From assembly GCF_963678635.1 (NCBI RefSeq), contig NC_087068.1, forward strand, positions 39,517,649 through 39,581,648: a stretch of 64,000 nucleotides of DNA, written 5' to 3'. This document shows, piece by piece, positions 1 through 13,200 of this stretch. The stretch is from Symsagittifera roscoffensis (Eukaryota > Xenacoelomorpha > Acoela > Convolutidae). The notes beneath the pieces are model-generated. The model saw only the letters and a program-made list of their open reading frames with translations, searched no databases and had not been told where the DNA came from. The translations under genes were made by a program, and so were the position numbers. Numbering within the stretch: the stretch's first letter is position 1; each line of letters begins with the position of its first letter.

Positions 1-1002
1 AAAGATCACATTAAAAACCTTACTTGACATGTTCGACGCATCTGTGTAAGAACATCCGAAGTGTTTCAAATTTGAGAATAAACATAAGAAAACGTTTTTT
101 TTTGCTCACAGTTATGTTAAATTATGTTGAAACCAAAGTTGAGTTGTTGTTCCACTTCGCGTTGTAAGCATGATACTCGCGGCGAGGAAAAACAGGCTAT
201 AATTAAGATATTCATGGATTTTTAAAAAAACGGAATTTAAATTGTTACCAGAAAACAATCAGTTTGAACACCATCATCAGAAATTGAGCAACTTGTGAAA
301 GCTCTCCCTCAGAATTGAAAAATATTGGCGCCAAAAGCGCCTTTAGAAAATTTTTAGGGTCAGTGAGCCGAAAGTGCATATCTGAAAACTGTACAAAGGG
401 GGACCTTTTGGGTCAACAGGGGGTCGAATCCCTGAAGGAGGAGGCGTCAATGCCCCTCCCCCATTAAAACCGTTAATGGCTGAATTGTGCGAAAAATTAG
501 CCATAGTTTCTCTTGAGTTTTCAGTCTCTTACATCAGTTTGAATGCCATGTCACTAGAAATTTAACGAACCTGAAAATCCTCATTATCGTTTTAACGTCA
601 TTATTGTCATTATTGTTTCAAATTGTTGGTATGTAAAGTTAGTTACGCTTGTTAGTTCTACGCTTTTGTTTGTTATACTAAGTTATTTTTTGTTATTCTA
701 AGTTTTTGCATTTTTTGCATTTTTCTTGTATGGTAGGCAACCCTCGAGTGTATATTTGCAGTCTTCGAGTGTTCGGGTGTGTCACATGAGAAAACATGTA
801 TCAAAAAATGTGTTTTTGCGCATGTGAAACAAAGCATATAATTTCTTCTTTTTTATTACATGTTAGTTAACATGGTTATCATTTTACATGTGAAAAAATA
901 CATGTTTTTATTTCGAGTGCGCAGAGATGAAAAGCTTGCAACCGTTCCCATCCCGTTTTTTGTTTTTGCGATTATTTTCCCTGTAAAATACAATTTTTGT
1001 AG
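1..1002. other. Intron, 5' part outside the window
   Basis: No coding region is seen. Positions 325-372 resemble, in reverse complement, the repeat segment at 32506-32553 (shared GGCGCC and GGGTC blocks), so this is probably repeat debris. The intron ends with a T-rich tract and TAG at 1000-1002. Confidence 0.5.
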
Positions 1003-1271
1003 GTCTCGCCGATCGGCGACTGGAATTGAGAAGCGAGCTCTAACTCTAAACGTTCCCGAGGAAGAAACTTTTGATCCGATTAATGTTCCTGATTCACTGG
1101 AACCGCCGATCACAGGAACATCTTTCTCCTACAACGTGCTCGTATACGACGAAGTTTTTGAACTGAATGTCGACACTGGTTTCATGCGAATTATCCCAGG
1201 AAAAAGAGTGGATAGGGAAGAAATGGTACAGCATGAAATTGTATTCAACATGAGAGTCAATACGACAAATT
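1003..1271 (+). CDS. Cadherin gene exon 1 of the window
   Basis: The acceptor is a T-rich tract ending in TAG at 1002 and the donor is GTGAGT at 1272. The exon enters in phase 2 and leaves in phase 1. It encodes a cadherin repeat body containing FELNVDTGFMRI followed by VDREEMVQHEIVFNMRV, the usual 'derived-from-D/E-tgf' strand and 'DRE' helix-like pattern. Earlier exons are needed upstream. Confidence 0.75.
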
Positions 1272-4200
1272 GTGAGTGATCTTTGAGCCGCTTTATTTTT
1301 CCGATTGTCCTAGACCCTATAACCCTACAAAAAGGCTAAGAGTTGATTTGGTATGGTTGAAATTTCTTTGCCCGCCTACGGACCAAATTTTCATCCTAAC
1401 AAGATAGGGGCGTGCGAGCGTACTTAAGGGGTTGCGTTTCCTCAACTTGCCGAAAAAACATAATCTCTCTCTTCATATACTTTCTTAACGTTTTTTTTTA
1501 ATTGAGTTAGAAAAAGGAGCATAGTGTAGACTCTTATATAGGTCTTGATGACTTTCTTTCAGGAAAAATCAGGAGCGGATCTAGGATGGGGGGGGGGGTT
1601 GGATTTTCAAAGAAGTTTCGAAAATTTTGTCGACTGATTCTCTTCTCTGAGCTCTCCTAAATCAAATAAAGACCCTATTTTGTTAAAATTGCTTGAACCG
1701 CGTTTATAAGCCCTTTTTTGAAAGTTTTGACCGAAAAATAGCATTTTTTCAGCGCACGCTTCCCCCTTAAAATAAGTTAAGTTCTGAATTTATGTTAATA
1801 AGAAACTGAAGTCAACACAGACTTTACCTGCCCTCAACCTAAGAAATGATGTATGTACAAACACTGTTAAGCTGAGGTCTTATCAAACTTTTCCAACTCA
1901 GTCTTTAGTACAGAAACTGGGACGTTGTAGACTGGGACGTTGTAGACTGGGACGTTGTAGAAAATCAGGAAAAACAAATATCAGATGACTTGCTCCACTT
2001 TAAAGAGCTACCTATGAAAACACTTTCTGAACTAGACGTAACAAAATCAATGGAACCAAATAATCTGCACCCACGGATTCTTCGAAACTCGAAATGAAAT
2101 AGCCAAAACCTAAAGTTTAATATTTCAAAAATCAAGGTAGAACTAGTTCGTGCTGAAACTAGTGAGGGTTCGAGATATGCAACTGTCACAACGGTAAGAA
2201 GGAATCAGAGAACAATCCAAATAGTTTAAGACCAGTCAGCCGAACATCAATATGCTGCAAAGTCTTGGAAAAAATCATAAGGCGGTACATGTTCTGTTAC
2301 CTTAGTCTGAACAAAACGATATCAAACCAAAAATTTGGTTTTTGCCGGGCCGATTGACAACACTTCAATTAATAAGAGCGCTGGATGGCAGAGTTAGACA
2401 AAGGCGCTGAAGTGGATGTTATTTATATTGACTTCCAAAAAGCTTTTGTTAGTGTCGCTCATAGAAGATTACTTAACATTATCTCCAGATATGGAATCAG
2501 AGGCAGAACTCTGGACTGGATAACTGCTTTCTCGTTCAACAGGAAACAGCGAGTAGTAGTGAAGAAAAGTCACTCAGACTGCGTTCTTGTCATCAGCGGA
2601 GTCCTTCAAGGGTCGGTACTAGGACCATTACTGTTTGTAACCTACATCAACTCCATGACAGACGGAGCCACCTAAAATGTTTTTCTTGATGCTGATGATG
2701 TTAACAATTACAAACCGGTGGTACGAAAGAAGTTAAAAGAAATTTAATCTATCGAAATGCCACAAACTACCATTATCAGGAAGAACGAAGACGACAGAAA
2801 GAAATTATACAATGAAAAACAAAACCACCTTGAGCAATGTAGAAAACGAGAAAGACCTGGGGTCATCATTGAATCAATTTTTCTTTTTCGAGAACATGTT
2901 GCTGAAAAAATAAAACATGCTAATAGTACGGTTGGAATTCTGGAAAAAAAAGAAATTGGAAGTTAACAGAGAAAATCCTGGTGACCCTCTACAAAACCGT
3001 GGTTGGACCGCATCTTGAATACGCCAATCAAACGTTGGATTACTGCTGAAAAAAGACAAAATAGCGATTAAAGATGTTCAGCAAAGGGCAACCCGATTAA
3101 TCCTGAGCTTATGCAAAATAGTTCACTATGAAAGATTTTGAAGATTCCTACACTGTAGTACAGCAGAAAAAGTGGACGCATGATAGAGGTGTACAAAATC
3201 TTGAACTGTGTCTACGATGTAACAGCAACTGAAGGAAAGTTAACAATAACTGAAAGAAATGTTCCTTGTAATCCGTGCAAATTGATAACAAGAAAGTCAT
3301 GAAATGGTTCACAAAGTAGCTTCTTCACTTAAGCAGTCATAAACGACTGGAACTCACTACCTCACTACAAGAGTCTGTAACTTCCAGCTTTCAGTTTTCT
3401 TAAATTGGGCTAGTTTTGTCAAAAAAGCACCAATAATAAATTGACATTCAAAAACTTTACGGGCATTTTTTCTTTCCTTGCGATAAGCAAGGAATTAGCC
3501 ATCGGTTTAAAATTTGAAATTCGAACTTTTTTCAAAAAAAACAAGGCAGTCTTTTTCTTCTGTTTCCTTGCATTCATTACAAATCTCGAACCTTTGGCTT
3601 TGTGATACGCCTTCGCCAAAAGTTTTTGGCCTTTCTTTAATTTTTGATACAGAAAAAAAAGTTATCTGTAGTTTAAGAAACCATGCACCACTAGCAAGTT
3701 GCTGTTTGTAAAAGTCTTTGCCTTGAGTTCTTAGCCCTGATGTGAAATGATTAACTTTGACAATTTTGGGTTAGTATACGAAGTGACTGTCAGCATCGTC
3801 GTCCTTGACAAGGACGACACCGCCCCGGAGATCATCGATCGAATTGAGCCGATCCAGGGCTTCGTACCACAGAACCCAGAGCCTGGACTCCAGATACTGG
3901 AACTCACTATCACTGACCGGGATGCCCTTCCAGATATGGAAACTCGGAGATGGGCTATTTCTTTAGGTAAGTTATATTTTTTATCATATATGGGTACGGC
4001 GAGTGATTGTTGAGCAAATTTCAAAACAAACAGATAATTTTTCTGGCATCGAACCTTTTAATTATGGTTTGAGATAACCTTTTTATTATGGTTTGAGATA
4101 GCGATTCGCGTAATTTTGTCATAACGAAACAAATCTATAATTGAGAGAAAAAACTAGGATAGGCGGTTACTGCGCAAGGGGTCCAAAAATTGGCGATTAG

Positions 4201-7200
4201 GTATATTCGACAACCATACTAAAATAAGCAAAAAGAAAAACAGTTTTTGTAGAAAACTCACTGGAAAAATTCAAGTATTTTGCAGTTTTTTGAATTTTGA
4301 ATATTCCAAAAAGGCGTTGAAGTACCAAAAAGTAAAATAACGTTACTCAAGTAAACTAGGTTTTTATGCTTTAAATTAAGCTATTGTAAACTTTTAAGCC
4401 ATAATAAGACTGCTCGCTTGCTTTATTCGCTCGAAATAAGACGAAAAATCAAAATTTTCGAACCGATTTTTCTCGACGAGGGAAAAACTTTTTCATAATT
4501 TTTAAATGTGGTTCAAATCACGACTGTAAGTGCTTTAATATGATATATCACTCAACACAGTCCGATGTTTATTTGTGGTTACTGATTATTTGTGGAAAAC
4601 AAAATGAAAAAAAAACAAACACCCAAATACAAAATTCCTCCCCATTTTCAATGGTCGGAACAATAAAAAAAAAAGAAGGCCCTGTGTCTGTCTGTGACTG
4701 AAATCCTTCTAGGATGAAAAAGCGTCCATGTATGTGCTTATGGACACTAGGAGTGCTATGGGCCATATGGTTTTTTAAATATCGTCCAACTTTCCATAAG
4801 GCAGAAAGGGGTGAAAAAAGGAGTTACATGACTTCTACGTGTATTTTGCAGTTAATTGCCATTCCGTGTTTGGAATTAGGTTTTTAAAATTAAATTGATC
4901 CATTTTCGTTTTCAATTGAGGTTCCTCTATAATCATTGTTATTGAAAGTTTTTGAAACGACGAAACTGATATAAATGTTAAGCTTCGCAGTGTTAGCTTT
5001 TTTCTTAAACAAGTAATAACTTTTGACTGTGCAACCTCTTGCTCAACCATCTTTTACTTCTATAACCGGAACACGTTTTGACAGCTTTTTCTTCATCCAC
5101 TGTTTATCATTGCTTACTTGAAAATCAATCACTGTGCACCACGACGTATTCCGAGTTTCTAGATCACATTCTAATCAAGAGTTAATACTATGCAACAAAA
5201 GTTATCTTTTTACTTTTTCTCTCACAGCACAAACACTTTTAATAGGAAAGTGAAGATAAGATGTGTAATTTGATAGTTTTTTTGCCGGAAATTTTGCAAT
5301 TCTCGTGTATGGATGCTTCAGTTATATTCAATTAAAGATTTTTTTAATTATTCAAAAAATTTTGCTCTCAAATTGTTTTTTTTTCAATATTGAGGCTGGA
5401 TGATATTGATCGGATTTTCAAATCGTCTCCGACTCTGACTTGCTCCCTGGTTAGTGCAAAAGGAGCTCAGCTGGGTGCCCAAAGTCCAATTTACCTCCAT
5501 TCAATTCTAATGGTGTCATGAAGGCTCTAGGGACGCTGTACAGTTATAAGAGAAATAAAACGTTAAGTGAAGAACATCAAGTTTTGCATTTGAAACCAAC
5601 CAGGGTGGCTGCGACTTGCAAGTTTTCTTGAAGTTGTGAGGCAAATGAACACTTTTTCATTAATTTCATCTAAATTCTAAATAAGTCAAATTTAGACAAT
5701 TCAACAACCAACAGTTTTGTATAACTCTTCTTTAAATTGTAGTTCTCAACTAGCACGCGTTCTCAAAATGCACGTTTCTAAACAATTTTTTAAGTACTGA
5801 AAGTTTGTCCTTGCCTTTCTCACATTGACAGAATTTTAATTTGTTCGAGTGTCTGGATTTTTAGCGCAGCAGACGGCAACTCCGGGTTTGTTCGCTATCC
5901 TTTCTGAATTGCTAACATAATTGTTTTATTTTATTGCTTGATATGAAATAATGAATGTAACAACCAGATATTAATTCTTCCTTTTTTTCCTCTGCAGTTT
6001 CTTCGTCTTTTACAAAATACAAATTAAGAAAATATTGAGTTAGGACCGATGGGTATAACTCATAGAGTAATTTCGGATAGGGTACACCGTCTGCTCGTCA
6101 CGCTATCTTATTTTCGGCCGGATAGATTCGTGCAACTTCTTAGTCTAATACCGATCCTAATCTTACTCTTATACTATCTAGTCTCAGGTTGTTTAACTAG
6201 TCTCTGCTAGGCTCAATAGATCTAGGGTATACTGGTTTATTGCGGCTGCTGAAGTGCTCGGGAGAGTTCAACTAATTTCTAAGTTAAATTCAAATCTCTC
6301 TGGTGCTGAAATTACAAGTAATTTCAGCACTTACAAATAAGTGGGTTGTTAGTTATATGGATCATGATTGGTTAATATTAAATACTTTACATTGGTAAAA
6401 TATCTAATTTATCCAATCATAAAATGTAGTTTAGATCAGGTTCCACCCATCCGGGTTTTACAGAGTTTTTTAGAATAGTTCTTCTGCAATTCGAAGGATG
6501 GATGATGGACGTTGGTATTTGGCGAACATCATAATTTTCTTCCGTTTCCTCTTTGTTAGAGAAGTTCCAGGAAGCTGGAGTTAGGGACATAAGACGTTGT
6601 GTCTTCTAGTGACAACGACTAAGTCTCTGCAACAAACTCAAATCTGATTTCAGAATGGTTGGCTATGTCAGGTTTTTCTGTTCTTCGTGGAGAACTTCTT
6701 TTGTGTCTGATCTAGTTTGGGAATGGCGTGGAGATTGTGCGTGGAGGGGATGCCTGGTTACTCGGATCTGTACGTATACTTGAACATCGAGGTGGTCATT
6801 GGTCTAGTTCAATGAAGTCCTTTTCTGCGAAGTCAAGTCGTACTCTAAATCCTTTGAGTTGTGATTGTGAGTGGCATATCGATTGTAGTTGGCCATTCTC
6901 TCTCGAGTGTAGTGGGGTCGTTTTGTCTTTAGATGTTCGTCCTTGGTGTTGTATTCTGATCTATGTATTGCATAATGTATTTTATAAAACTTTTATTAGT
7001 TTAATATTTTTTAATTATGATTTTAGTTAGTTGTTTTCACAAAAGCTTTTTGTTTTAGTTCGGTTATTTTGAAGAGTTACTCACCCTTGAGTAGCTCTTA
7101 TTAAAAATAGAAGTGTGGTCACAAAGCGTGGATGTAGCGCGGTGGGTTAGGCCGGCTATAGAGCATGCTCAGGACGTCCTTCCTGGTGGGTTAGGCCAGG

Positions 7201-10200
7201 AGTGGGAGTATGATTTCATGCGGTTTTTGTGAGGGGTCCTGTTATGTGACAACGTTTTATGTTGAGTTGTTGTGGTTTTTTCTTATGTCTTGTTGGTTGT
7301 GTCCTTTTTTCAAAAATCAAATTGTTTGTGGTATGGGTTCGTCTTTCGACTTTTTTGTGTTTTATTATTTCTTTCTGAGACTTTTTAATAGTCTTCAAAA
7401 GAATAATTTATCCAGTTTTAAACTGGGTTAATCCGGTTTGGGTACCGTTGGTTTCCTTTTCTTAGTCATGCTGTTATTCTATGATTTGTGGTATTTAGTA
7501 AGCTGCGTTGGTTAGTTTTGTTTAGTATATAATTCCTTTCCAACCGGGTTAAAGGAAAGTTTAAAACGTGTTATCTTGTGTTAGAGTTGTTGAGTGTTAA
7601 AACTTGAAACTGAAATTCATTATTTTAAACAATTCTTCGTGGGCGAGCTGTGCGAGTGTGGATAGAATTTCTGTGCGAATAAATGAGAATATCAAAAGGT
7701 TAGTTCTGCATTTGCGTTTTATCAATTTACTACATAGAATTTTGAATTTTACTGCTTTTTATTGGGAAAAATTAAGTTACAAATTTTCATCATTATTAGA
7801 TTTACTGCTTGGGGGAGAAATTTATAAATGAATTTACTGCATTGGTATTAAATTGATTAAATTTATGAGTGTAAAAGATTAATAGAATTTTGAAATTGTT
7901 TGAAGAAGTTTTCGATTTTTTTTTTTTCTTTTGTGAATTTTTTAGATGATTGTCGGATGAAGGCTAAAAATGTAAAGAAAACATGGATAAAGAATGGTGA
8001 GTTTCTAATATTGTAATTAGTTAGTAATATACATTTAATTCATACTTACCTGTTAGTTGTCGGGGAAAAAACCGTGGGGGAAGATGTCGTGGTTGAGATC
8101 GGAAGTTGTTAGTAGTTTAGCTAAGATGCGGATGATATTTTTAGTCTGAAGCAGTGGCCAAAGCAATTGAAGTGCCTTAATGGTGGTTAGTTCTTCAGTG
8201 CCAACTGCAAACTCGTAAGGTGTGTTTTGGATTAGATTATATAATTTGTGATTGAATTTAGTGTTGTGGATGAATTCTAAAATTGGGATTTCTATAGGTT
8301 GTACAAACTCGTGCGGGATAAGGAAGGGTCGGGATTCTTCGGCGTTGAAGGTCTTGGTGATGGGACAGAAGATGTACATTTGGGTTATGGGATCATAATT
8401 GCGAAGAATACCATGAAGGTTAGTATCTTTAATGCAATATGTGAAATTTAGGGAAAATGGTGAAGTGTATTTGGAATTAATGAATTGAAAACGATGGTGT
8501 GGTTGTCTAGAGGGTGTGTGTAGGTCAAAGTGATTTTGGATGAAGCGATAATAACTATATGTGTGGGTTTGTTTAGTGCGCAACATAATATCGTGTGAGC
8601 AGTGTAAATCTCTTTCGTGTGGTGCAAGGAAATAAAAGGTTAGTGAAAATATTTGGAAGCGTTCTTTAAAACTTTCGTATGCTTGTGTGTCTGTTAGTGC
8701 TTCTGAAATAATGTGGTCAAACTTTCGATCGAAGATGTTTAATGTAAATACATATGGTGTTGTGATGAAAAATTTCTCGGTGATTTGTGGATTAGCGAAG
8801 CGATCGTCGTCTAAGAATTGATCTTGGTTAGCTCTGATGATGTTATGATCATAGTATTCGAGTGTATATTCATTAGCTCTAGGTGCAGTGTGTGTTTTTA
8901 GTGATTTTTTATATCCAACGTAAGTAAATTGTCTAGCGGTTAGTGGTGTAGTGAGTCGATATAGCATGTCCTTATTTCGCTCTATATCGACGTGAGTGCT
9001 AGATAAAGGTAAGCAAAGGGGATTAGTAAAATAATAATATGAGGTCCAAGAGAGAGTGGGCATTAAAACGTATTCGTCTACAAAGCTGCGTGTTTCGCTA
9101 GTGTCGTGAGGGGTGTTTAAGGTGTATTGTGGGAATGAGGGTAAGGTAATAGCTAAAAATTCTTTGGTGTTAGTGTGCTTGGGATGGTTGATGTATTCAC
9201 GGGCTGTTCCTGGTTTTGCTGGGAAAGGATGGTTGGGGAACTTTCTTTTAAAAGTGCGGTAAGCTCTATTAGTGTTGAGTGAAGATTCAGTAGATGTGGA
9301 TGATGGTGCTAATGATTCAGTATAATTTGAAGAGGGTGTAGGGGTAGGGGGGTTGGATGAATCTATTGTGGAAGAGATTTGGTTTATGGTTGGGGTGTGA
9401 AGGTGGTAGGGTTGTTGTTGGAGGGTTATAAAATTATCCAGCTCTGGGGAGATTCGGGGGGTGTCTGGAGAATTAGATGATTGGTCAGAATGAAATGAGG
9501 AGTAGGTTGGGGTAACTTGGGAAGCATAAGAGGGTGTAGAATTGATTGGGTCAGGGTTATTTGATAATATAGGTTGAGAAGGGGGTTGAGAAAATTTTGA
9601 AGAGTTATGAAAATTATTGGATGGGGATGGTTCTGAATCGGCGAATTCATCGGGGGTTTCAATATTCGGGTTATTGAGTTGTGAGGTGGAGTATAAAACT
9701 GAGATGTGTGAATTAGTGTCGGAATTCATGCCTGATGTTACATTACTAGATGGGAAATCGGGTGGCGGAAAAGCAAAAAGTGGTATTATTTGGATTGGAG
9801 AGGTGAGGTTGGTTGGGTGGGAATTTGATCGGTGTAGGGATCCAAGTTGTCGGCTCATCGTGGGCTAAAAAAAATGATTATTTTGAGACTGAAAAGCGGT
9901 GGTATGGGGTTGTTCAATAATTTGTTCATAAGTATTATCATCCTGTGACTGGTGTGTCATTATATGTTGGATGGGACTTTGTGATGTGGTTGGTCGAAAA
10001 TTTGGATTATGTGTGATTGCTAAATTTCGAAAATTTCGTGGGACTAGGGATAGTGGATGGTTATGTGGTAGGGGTGGTAACTGTGGTGCCGTTGGCGTTG
10101 TGTCTACATTGTTATGTTCTTCGTCGTATGTGTTTTGTCGTGTTGCTATTTTTGTATTGTATTCTTTTATTTGTGCGTCTAAAAGAATTTTGTTTATAGA

Positions 10201-13200
10201 TGTAGAAAAGATTCCAAAAAATCCTGCAAAGAGTATGCGTGCTACGCTTGCTTGTCTATTTACTTGTGTGTGTATAGCACATGTGTTGTAAATTCCTTTT
10301 AAAAGTGAGAAAAGAAATCCAATAAAGTTAAACATTGCGTATAAAATAGTCAATTTTTCTAAGATGTAGTAGGGCCATCCTAGAAAATCAAGAATTTCAT
10401 TTTTAAGTGTAACAAAGCTAAAAATGTTAATTGGTGATGTATCTTGGGGACGGTATTTTTCACCGTTTAGATATATATAATCTTTAATATCTTTAAAATA
10501 TCCGCTATAGTCTTGCGTGTAGATATCGGCAAATCCTGCGGTTTCTGCAAGTTTGCGTAAATTTTGGTCTATTGATTGTCTTTGTATAGTGTCCATTTGT
10601 GTTAATAATTCTTGGAATTGTTGTGTTCTAATGTGATGTTGAATATCTGATTTTGAATATATTCCTATGGATTGTAAGTCTATATTTGGGTTTCGAGCAA
10701 TAGCGCGAATGCTTTCTGGTGAAAATTTCTTGAGTGATTGCATTAATGTGGGATATGGAGTGAGAAGGTAATATTTATCTTCGTCAGGGTTTAGTTGTAC
10801 TACATTGTGGCTATTTTCTGATCCACATGGGACTGCGGTATCCCAAAAATAGGTTCTTCGTGAAAGTGTGTCAACGAAATGTACTTTATTCTTATAAAAG
10901 TTAGGGATTCTTTTATAGCATCGTTTATCTTCAAAAACGTAGAGTGGTGATACTTTTTTAGTGCAAGTATAAAACCATAAGATGTTTCCTTCATAGTCTA
11001 AAAAATTTGATCTATTTCCTGATAATAAGTATCCTGCGTAGGGTATTTTTAATACTGCTAGTGCAAGTGATTGTAATATTTGTGTTCGTTCTAATTCGCA
11101 TAGTTGGTGTAGTGTTTCTAATTCGGAGAGTGACATTTCTTGAAAAATGCGGCTAATTGTATAATCTAGTTTCATGTCTAAGTGAATATCATAGTGGATA
11201 TTACCGAAATATGTAGTATTCATTAGTGATAATTCTTGTAAACGTGTGCTATGAGCGTCTTGGGGTTTTAGATGTCCACCAGGTTGACCTGTGCTTTTTT
11301 GGAATTTAACTGGTATATATGATGTTCCTTCATTTTGGCGTTTACCTGTGGCGTATGGGTCGATTTTTATCTTTCCAGTGGTCATGTCGAATCCATTTTC
11401 GTATTCAACTAGTATTTCAGAGTATTGTGTTTTATGAAGTGGATTTCTATATTTACATGCAAGTTCTGTTTCTTGGTATATTTGAAAACGTGTTAATTTA
11501 TTTTCTATTTTGTGAATGTTTCGAAAATCAGTACTTATTTTTCGTGATGGATTTACTTGTTCATATGGTATTGATTGTATGAAATATTTGTCGTGAAATT
11601 TGATCATACGAGCGTGTATTCTTGCTACTTGAAATGTTGTACATGTGTCTTCAGGGAACCAAACAATTGTTGCTTGTGTTCTTGTTGTAGGGTCACAATA
11701 ACCTTGATCATTTTTACAAGGTAATCTGATTCCTTGATAGATCATTGTGTTATCTGATAAATCTCGTGTGAGTTGTATTTTTTCGAGTTGTATTTTCCAA
11801 TCGAAAAACATTATTTCTTGGTATCCTTTATTTTTTGTGTCTGCTTTGCACTTTGATGGGTCATTTATACCGATGTGTGGTATCCAATGTTTATCGTGTA
11901 TGTCATAGGTTAATCGTCCGTGTGCGCCGTTATATGGGTATTTGTCATCTAGTTTTATATGTCCTTGGTGTCTTTCAAGTTGTGATTGATGTATAGAGTC
12001 TGAAAAAACTTGAAAGTATACTAACTTTCTTTCGGAGTTTTTATTTTGTGTGATGTTTAGTCTAAGTAATTCATTTTTACAATCGTCGGGATTGAGATGT
12101 AAAAGTCGTTCTATATTACTCTGATAGAATGATTCATGGTCAAGTCGGTTTTTATTTCCGTTCGAGACTTGTGAACAATGTACTTTCTTTTCGGAAAATG
12201 TTGCTGTGAATTTATAACCTGTAACTGTTGTTGCTCGGGCTTTTGAATAGAGTGTTGCTATTACATTTGTAGTTTCTATAGCTTGTGGTTCTGTTTCACA
12301 TTGTGATACTTGATTTATTGCATACTTGTGTAGTGTTTTTTGTTCGTTTTCTTCACAATCGTAATGTGTTACTAGTAAGTCTTGGGGTCCTGTGCGGGGA
12401 GAAGGGTTGATATTTTGATTTGAGGTTATCAGAAAAAGGAGTTGGAGAAAAACTAATATTTTTAGAATATACATGTGTATGATAATCCTGAGTATGGGTT
12501 ATAAAATGTAATGTAACCAATTGTGTTTTTGGTATATCTGTCGTATTTATATATTACTTCAGTAGTTATGAACGGTGGTGGTAGTGATTGAGCTGTTATG
12601 TTTGGTGGGTTTAATGGGTAGGGATGTTGAGTAATGTTATTTAACTTAACTGTGATTTCAAACTTTAATTGTAAACTGTTTTGTTGGTGTATTTGGATAT
12701 TATGATCACGGATATCGTCGTGAATATCTTGGCGATATTGTAATCTATTAAGTGCCCAGTTATGAAGGCGGTTACTTTCTAGATGTTGTCCAAATAATGG
12801 TGGAGGTGCTGTAAATGTATTCCAATCTAATCTTAAAGGAATATTTGTTGATGATTGTTCTCGGTATCTTGCGTCGAGATTGTTTGGAAAATTTAAGTTA
12901 AAAGGTGTCGGCGAAATTTGACTAATTGATGGTGTTGATGGAAGTGATAATGTTTCGGGTAGTGATGAAGAAGTTGTATTTGTAGAAATGTCTATGGGGT
13001 CATTGATTAAATTTGGTTCACCTTGTGTGAATGAATGTGTTGTCCAATATGGTAGTCGTGATGTTTGGTTTGAGGGGTTGAAAGGATTTTCACGTATTTG
13101 TTCAGATGTTGGTGTTGAACCTAAGTAATCTGAGGGTAGGCTTGAAGTGCTTCGTTGTGAAAAAAGTGTAGGGGTTTCTGGTGTAATACCAGTGGGATTT

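Larger units (their letters stand above)
1272..3774. other. Intron 1 with repeat remnants
   Basis: This intron holds a hAT-like MITE remnant (from about 1569), a triple 15-bp tandem repeat (1916-1960) and a decayed non-LTR retrotransposon (about 1960-3420). No host coding sequence is seen in it. Confidence 0.7.
6036..6445 (-). repeat. LTR of copy 1, downstream (3') LTR in element orientation
   Basis: It is 410 bp, begins TGAGTTAGGACC and ends AGGTTCCA. It differs from the other LTR of the same copy at two positions that I could find (in the CTATCTTATT and AAATTCAAATC stretches). That implies a recent insertion. On the minus strand it contains an AATAAA at 6236-6241 and a perfect palindrome at 6303-6330. 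Confidence 0.95.
6446..8052 (-). other. 3' non-coding region of element copy 1
   Basis: About 1.6 kb lies between the ORF6 stop and the LTR. It holds the candidate short intron (8005-8049), a possible small basic ORF (7216-7410), a hairpin with arms GAGTTACTCA and TGAGTAGCTC (about 7073-7098) and two GGTGGGTTAGGCC repeats (about 7140-7195). The stretch next to the LTR reads CCCGGATGGG on the minus strand, a poor polypurine tract. The equivalent region is kept in copy 2 (49118-50714). Confidence 0.6.

Noticed and set aside
6728-7030. + strand frame of about 100 codons in the 3' non-coding region, also open in copy 2 (49360-49647), as a possible antisense gene
   Set aside because: It has no AUG start in copy 1, no family resemblance, and amino-acid changes between copies are not conservative (for example Trp to Arg). 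It is explained by overall similarity of the copies.
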